From an uncultured Mycoplasma sp. (GTDB lineage Bacteria > Bacillota_I > Bacilli_A > Mycoplasmatales > Mycoplasmoidaceae), in assembly GCA_947177535.1 (NCBI GenBank), contig CAMWUV010000013.1, positions 1 through 9,303 of the forward strand: 9,303 nucleotides of DNA. Direction: 5' to 3'. The first letter of the stretch is position 1. Each line of letters starts with the position of its first letter. The translations under genes and the position numbers were made by a program. Shown piece by piece: positions 1-9,303 of this stretch. The notes below the pieces were generated by a model that worked only from the letters and a program-made list of their open reading frames with translations, was not told where the DNA came from and did no database searches.

Positions 1-79
1 ATAATGACTGTATTTTAAATAAGTTATAATTTTTTACTATTAATTATATTGAAATGTTGTTTACAAAATTTCATATTTT

Positions 80-131
80 TTGTTCTGAAAAAAACAAAAT
101 ATATTATAATTCTCTAGATATACTATATAAT
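80..131 (+). promoter_or_regulatory. Candidate promoter region for rpoB-rpoC
   Basis: A perfect TATAAT box lies at 105-110, with a weak -35-like TTGTTC at 80-85 (19-base spacer, longer than ideal). Further -10-like boxes are TATACT at 119-124 and TATAAT at 126-131, so the start point is ambiguous. Mycoplasma promoters generally depend on the -10 box with poorly conserved -35 boxes, which suits this picture. The region is so AT-rich that some TATAAT matches are expected by chance (another is at 25-30). That a promoter for rpoB lies in 1-180 is likely; which box is used is a guess. Confidence 0.45.
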
Positions 132-134
132 TAT

Positions 135-160
135 ACTTTAAATGTTTTTTAAAGTTTTTT
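135..160 (+). promoter_or_regulatory. Possible leader hairpin with T-run upstream of rpoB (weak attenuator candidate)
   Basis: ACTTTAAA (135-142) and TTTAAAGT (148-155) form an 8-bp inverted repeat with a 5-base loop, followed directly by a run of six T (155-160). This has the layout of an intrinsic terminator between the promoter-like boxes and rpoB. The stem has only one G-C pair, so it would be unstable, and in such AT-rich DNA it may be chance. If transcription starts near 116-118 (from the 105-110 box) the whole hairpin is in the RNA; if it starts near 138 (from the 126-131 box) it is not. Confidence 0.25.
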
Positions 161-183
161 ATATAACAAATCATCAGCAGAAT

Positions 184-189
184 GGGGAG
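184..189 (+). promoter_or_regulatory. Ribosome binding site of rpoB (decides the start codon)
   Basis: GGGGAG lies 13 bases before ATG 203. It sits inside the extra codons of the longer reading frame that begins at ATG 182, which itself has no purine-rich site upstream (the preceding bases are AT-rich with CATCAGCAG). The spacing is long, but the sites of rpoC and rplM in this window are also 12 and 11 bases from their start codons. This supports ATG 203 over ATG 182. Confidence 0.5.
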
Positions 190-202
190 CAATTTTAATA
201 AC

Positions 203-4336
<4,134 letters not shown>

Positions 4337-4342
4337 AAAGGA
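4337..4342 (+). promoter_or_regulatory. Ribosome binding site of rpoC, abutting the rpoB stop
   Basis: AAAGGA follows the rpoB TAG (4334-4336) without a gap and lies 12 bases before ATG 4355. An in-frame TAG at 4349-4351 excludes any upstream start, so 4355 is the first possible ATG in this frame. Confidence 0.75.
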
Positions 4343-4354
4343 TTTGGTTAGTTT

Positions 4355-8221
<3,867 letters not shown>

Positions 8222-8238
8222 TTCATTTCTTTTTAATA

Positions 8239-8272
8239 TTGATATATTTAAAGTAAAAATTTCAGATATAAT
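8239..8272 (+). promoter_or_regulatory. Candidate promoter of rplM-rpsI
   Basis: A perfect TATAAT lies at 8267-8272, just after the rpoC terminator and 33 bases before the rplM start codon. A TTGATA at 8239-8244 resembles a -35 box but is 22 bases away, which is too far; the correctly spaced bases (TATTTA, 8245-8250) match poorly. A promoter is needed here because the preceding terminator is strong. The likely start point is near 8279, giving a leader of about 27 bases. Confidence 0.6.
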
Positions 8273-8287
8273 ATAAGATGTTGCACT

Positions 8288-8294
8288 AAAGGAG
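8288..8294 (+). promoter_or_regulatory. Ribosome binding site of rplM
   Basis: AAAGGAG is the strongest Shine-Dalgarno match in the window and lies 11 bases before ATG 8306. It fixes this start rather than the internal ATG at 8342, and the resulting MQKT N-terminus matches M. pneumoniae L13 as I recall it. Confidence 0.75.
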
Positions 8295-8305
8295 TTATTT
8301 TATTT

Positions 8306-8752
8306 ATGCAAAAGACAACATTTGTTAAAAATGAAGCAGCAATGGCTAATAAAAAGTGATATATCATTGATGCATCTAATGTTATTTTAGGTAAATTAGC
8401 TGTTGAAGCTGCTAATGTTTTACGTGGCAAAAATAAAGCTGATTTTACTCCTAATGTTGACTGTGGTGATTATTTAGTTATTATCAATTCAGATAAAATT
8501 GTTTTATCTTCTGATAAGGCTGAAAAAGAAAAATGATATAGACATTCTGGATACATTGGTGGTTTAAAAGAAAGAACAGGTAAACAAATGCTTGAAAAAT
8601 ATTCAGATGAATTAATTTATGAAGCTGTTAAAGGAATGTTACCAAAAAATAAACTTTCTAGAAATATCATTAAAAAATTATTTGTTTACAAAGACAATAA
8701 CCATAAACAAACTGCTCAAAAACCAGTTGAGCTAAAGATAAAAAATAATTAA
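8306..8752 (+). CDS. rplM: 50S ribosomal protein L13
   Basis: L13 binds 23S rRNA early in assembly of the large ribosomal subunit. The product is 148 residues, normal for the family (about 142-148). Two TGA codons (8357, 8534) read as Trp, each in a KWY context; the first gives the conserved N-terminal WYIIDA. Other family motifs are [41 protein letters not shown], the typical [12 protein letters not shown] and a C-terminal HKQTAQKP. There is no upstream reading frame in phase that extends it, and the ribosome binding site supports ATG 8306. It lies 84 bases after rpoC behind a terminator and its own promoter, and 11 bases before rpsI, the usual rplM-rpsI pair. Its position directly after rpoC is less usual. 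Confidence 0.97.
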
Positions 8753-8756
8753 AGGA
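8751..8756 (+). promoter_or_regulatory. Ribosome binding site of rpsI, overlapping the rplM stop
   Basis: AAAGGA shares its first two bases with the rplM TAA (8750-8752) and lies 7 bases before ATG 8764, the best spacing in the window. The overlap suggests coupled translation of L13 and S9. Confidence 0.75.
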
Positions 8757-8763
8757 AATAAAA

Positions 8764-9153
8764 ATGAGTGTAGAGTATAAAGGACTAGGTAGAAGAAAAT
8801 CATCTATTGCACGTGTTAAATTAGTTCCAGGAACTGGAAAAATTTTTATTAACAAAAGAAAACCAAGTGAATATTTTCCAAATTCTTTAGTTATTCAAGA
8901 TATGGAACAACCACTTGTAATTACTGATACAAGAAAAAGTTTTGATGTATTTGTAAAAGTTATTGGTGGTGGTTTTACAGGACAAGCAGGAGCAATTAGA
9001 TTAGGAATTGCAAGAGCTTTACTTGCTGTTAATCAAGACTTTAGAAAATCTTTGAAAGTTTCTAAAATGTTAACTAGAGATTCAAGAGTAAAAGAAAGAA
9101 AAAAATATGGTTTATTAGGTGCAAGAAGAAGACCTCAATTTACAAAACGTTAA
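8764..9153 (+). CDS. rpsI: 30S ribosomal protein S9
   Basis: S9 is a small-subunit protein of the 30S head whose C-terminal tail reaches the P-site tRNA. The product is 129 residues, the usual length. Family motifs are the N-terminal [14 protein letters not shown], the central [19 protein letters not shown], and the basic C-terminus [22 protein letters not shown] split here as RVKERKKYG and RRRPQFTKR, ending in the invariant Lys-Arg. It contains no Trp. The start is fixed by a well-spaced ribosome binding site; the next ATG is far downstream, inside the fold. It is cotranscribed with rplM and followed by a terminator, so it is the last gene of its unit. Confidence 0.98.
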   Translation: MSVEYKGLGRRKSSIARVKLVPGTGKIFINKRKPSEYFPNSLVIQDMEQPLVITDTRKSFDVFVKVIGGGFTGQAGAIRLGIARALLAVNQDFRKSLKVSKMLTRDSRVKERKKYGLLGARRRPQFTKR

Positions 9154-9175
9154 TTATTTTGTTTATTTTTAATAT

Positions 9176-9209
9176 AAAAAACAGAGATTTTATTATTCTC
9201 TGTTTTTTT
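9176..9209. terminator. Intrinsic terminator after rpsI, probably bidirectional
   Basis: AAAAAACAGAGA (9176-9187) pairs with TCTCTGTTTTTT (9197-9208) around a 9-base loop: a 12-bp stem whose G-C pairs are in CAGAGA/TCTCTG, with a run of seven T at 9203-9209 on the + strand. The A-run at 9176-9181 would give the T-run on the minus strand, so the same hairpin could end a gene arriving from the right. It lies 22 bases after the rpsI stop. Confidence 0.85.
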
Positions 9210-9303
9210 ATTTTTTAAGTAATTTTAAAATAATTGTAAAAGTGATAAATATTTATCAAATAGATAATAATAAATATTTTTTTCTACTTGGATAGTTTTT
9301 TGT
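9210..9303. other. AT-rich tail, possibly holding the end of a minus-strand gene
   Basis: No complete gene lies here. On the minus strand two frames entering from the right edge stay open for a short distance: one ends at TAA on 9253-9255 (17 codons with a TGA read as Trp) and one at TAA on 9225-9227 (25 codons). Either could be the C-terminus of a gene converging on rpsI, which would fit the bidirectional terminator. The stretch is too short to recognise a family, and open frames of this length are unremarkable. Confidence 0.2.
9243..9258. repeat. 16-base perfect palindrome in the AT-rich tail
   Basis: TGATAAATATTTATCA is identical to its own reverse complement. A perfect palindrome of this length could be an operator for a dimeric regulator or a cruciform site, but in DNA this AT-rich it may be chance. 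No second copy appears in the window; the nearby TAATAAATATTTTT at 9267 onwards shares only its core. Confidence 0.3.

Noticed and set aside
1..29. C-terminal end of an upstream gene at the left edge
   Set aside because: All three + frames meet a stop within the first 29 bases, so at most a few codons could be present; nothing supports or excludes it.
76..99. Inverted repeat TTTTGTT/AACAAAA upstream of rpoB as a terminator of a preceding gene
   Set aside because: The 7-bp stem is nearly all A-T, the loop is 8 bases and no T-run follows on the + strand. Homopolymer-rich DNA gives such matches by chance.
1..202. Riboswitch, T-box or structured ribosomal-protein leader upstream of rpoB
   Set aside because: The region is almost entirely A and T, with no conserved motifs or stable paired elements that I can recognise.
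8222..8305. L13/S9 autoregulatory leader upstream of rplM
   Set aside because: The predicted 5' leader is only about 27 bases and shows no structure beyond the ribosome binding site.

Overview
The window is an AT-rich, compact bacterial chromosome segment from a member of the Mollicutes (mycoplasma relatives). In-frame TGA codons fall exactly where tryptophan is expected in RNA polymerase and ribosomal proteins, so translation table 4 applies. Under the standard code the two largest genes would be broken into many pieces. Protein lengths, the two large insertions in RpoB, the RpoB N-terminus (MSKKSF...RRDYSKI) and the L13 N-terminus (MQKT) match what I remember of Mycoplasma pneumoniae proteins. 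I therefore place the organism in or near the pneumoniae group (Mycoplasmoides / Ureaplasma / Malacoplasma relatives). The genus cannot be fixed from this window.

Layout, all genes on the + strand: an AT-rich leader of about 200 bases with promoter-like TATAAT boxes and a possible weak terminator-like hairpin (1-202); rpoB, RNA polymerase beta (203-4336); an 18-base gap holding the ribosome binding site; rpoC, RNA polymerase beta' (4355-8221), ending in a strong intrinsic terminator whose hairpin contains the rpoC stop codon; a short spacer with a new promoter; rplM, ribosomal protein L13 (8306-8752); an 11-base gap; rpsI, ribosomal protein S9 (8764-9153); a second intrinsic terminator that should work in both directions (9176-9209); and an AT-rich tail with a 16-base palindrome and possibly the last codons of a minus-strand gene.

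There are two transcription units: rpoB-rpoC makes the two catalytic subunits of RNA polymerase, and rplM-rpsI makes one protein for each ribosomal subunit. All four genes look intact and functional. I found no mobile element, CRISPR array, tRNA, rRNA or accessory system, and no sign of a previously undescribed system. The points worth a second look are tryptophan encoded only by TGA, the Asn in the rifampicin pocket, lineage-specific insertions in RpoB, the terminator overlapping the rpoC stop, and a possible attenuator in the rpoB leader.
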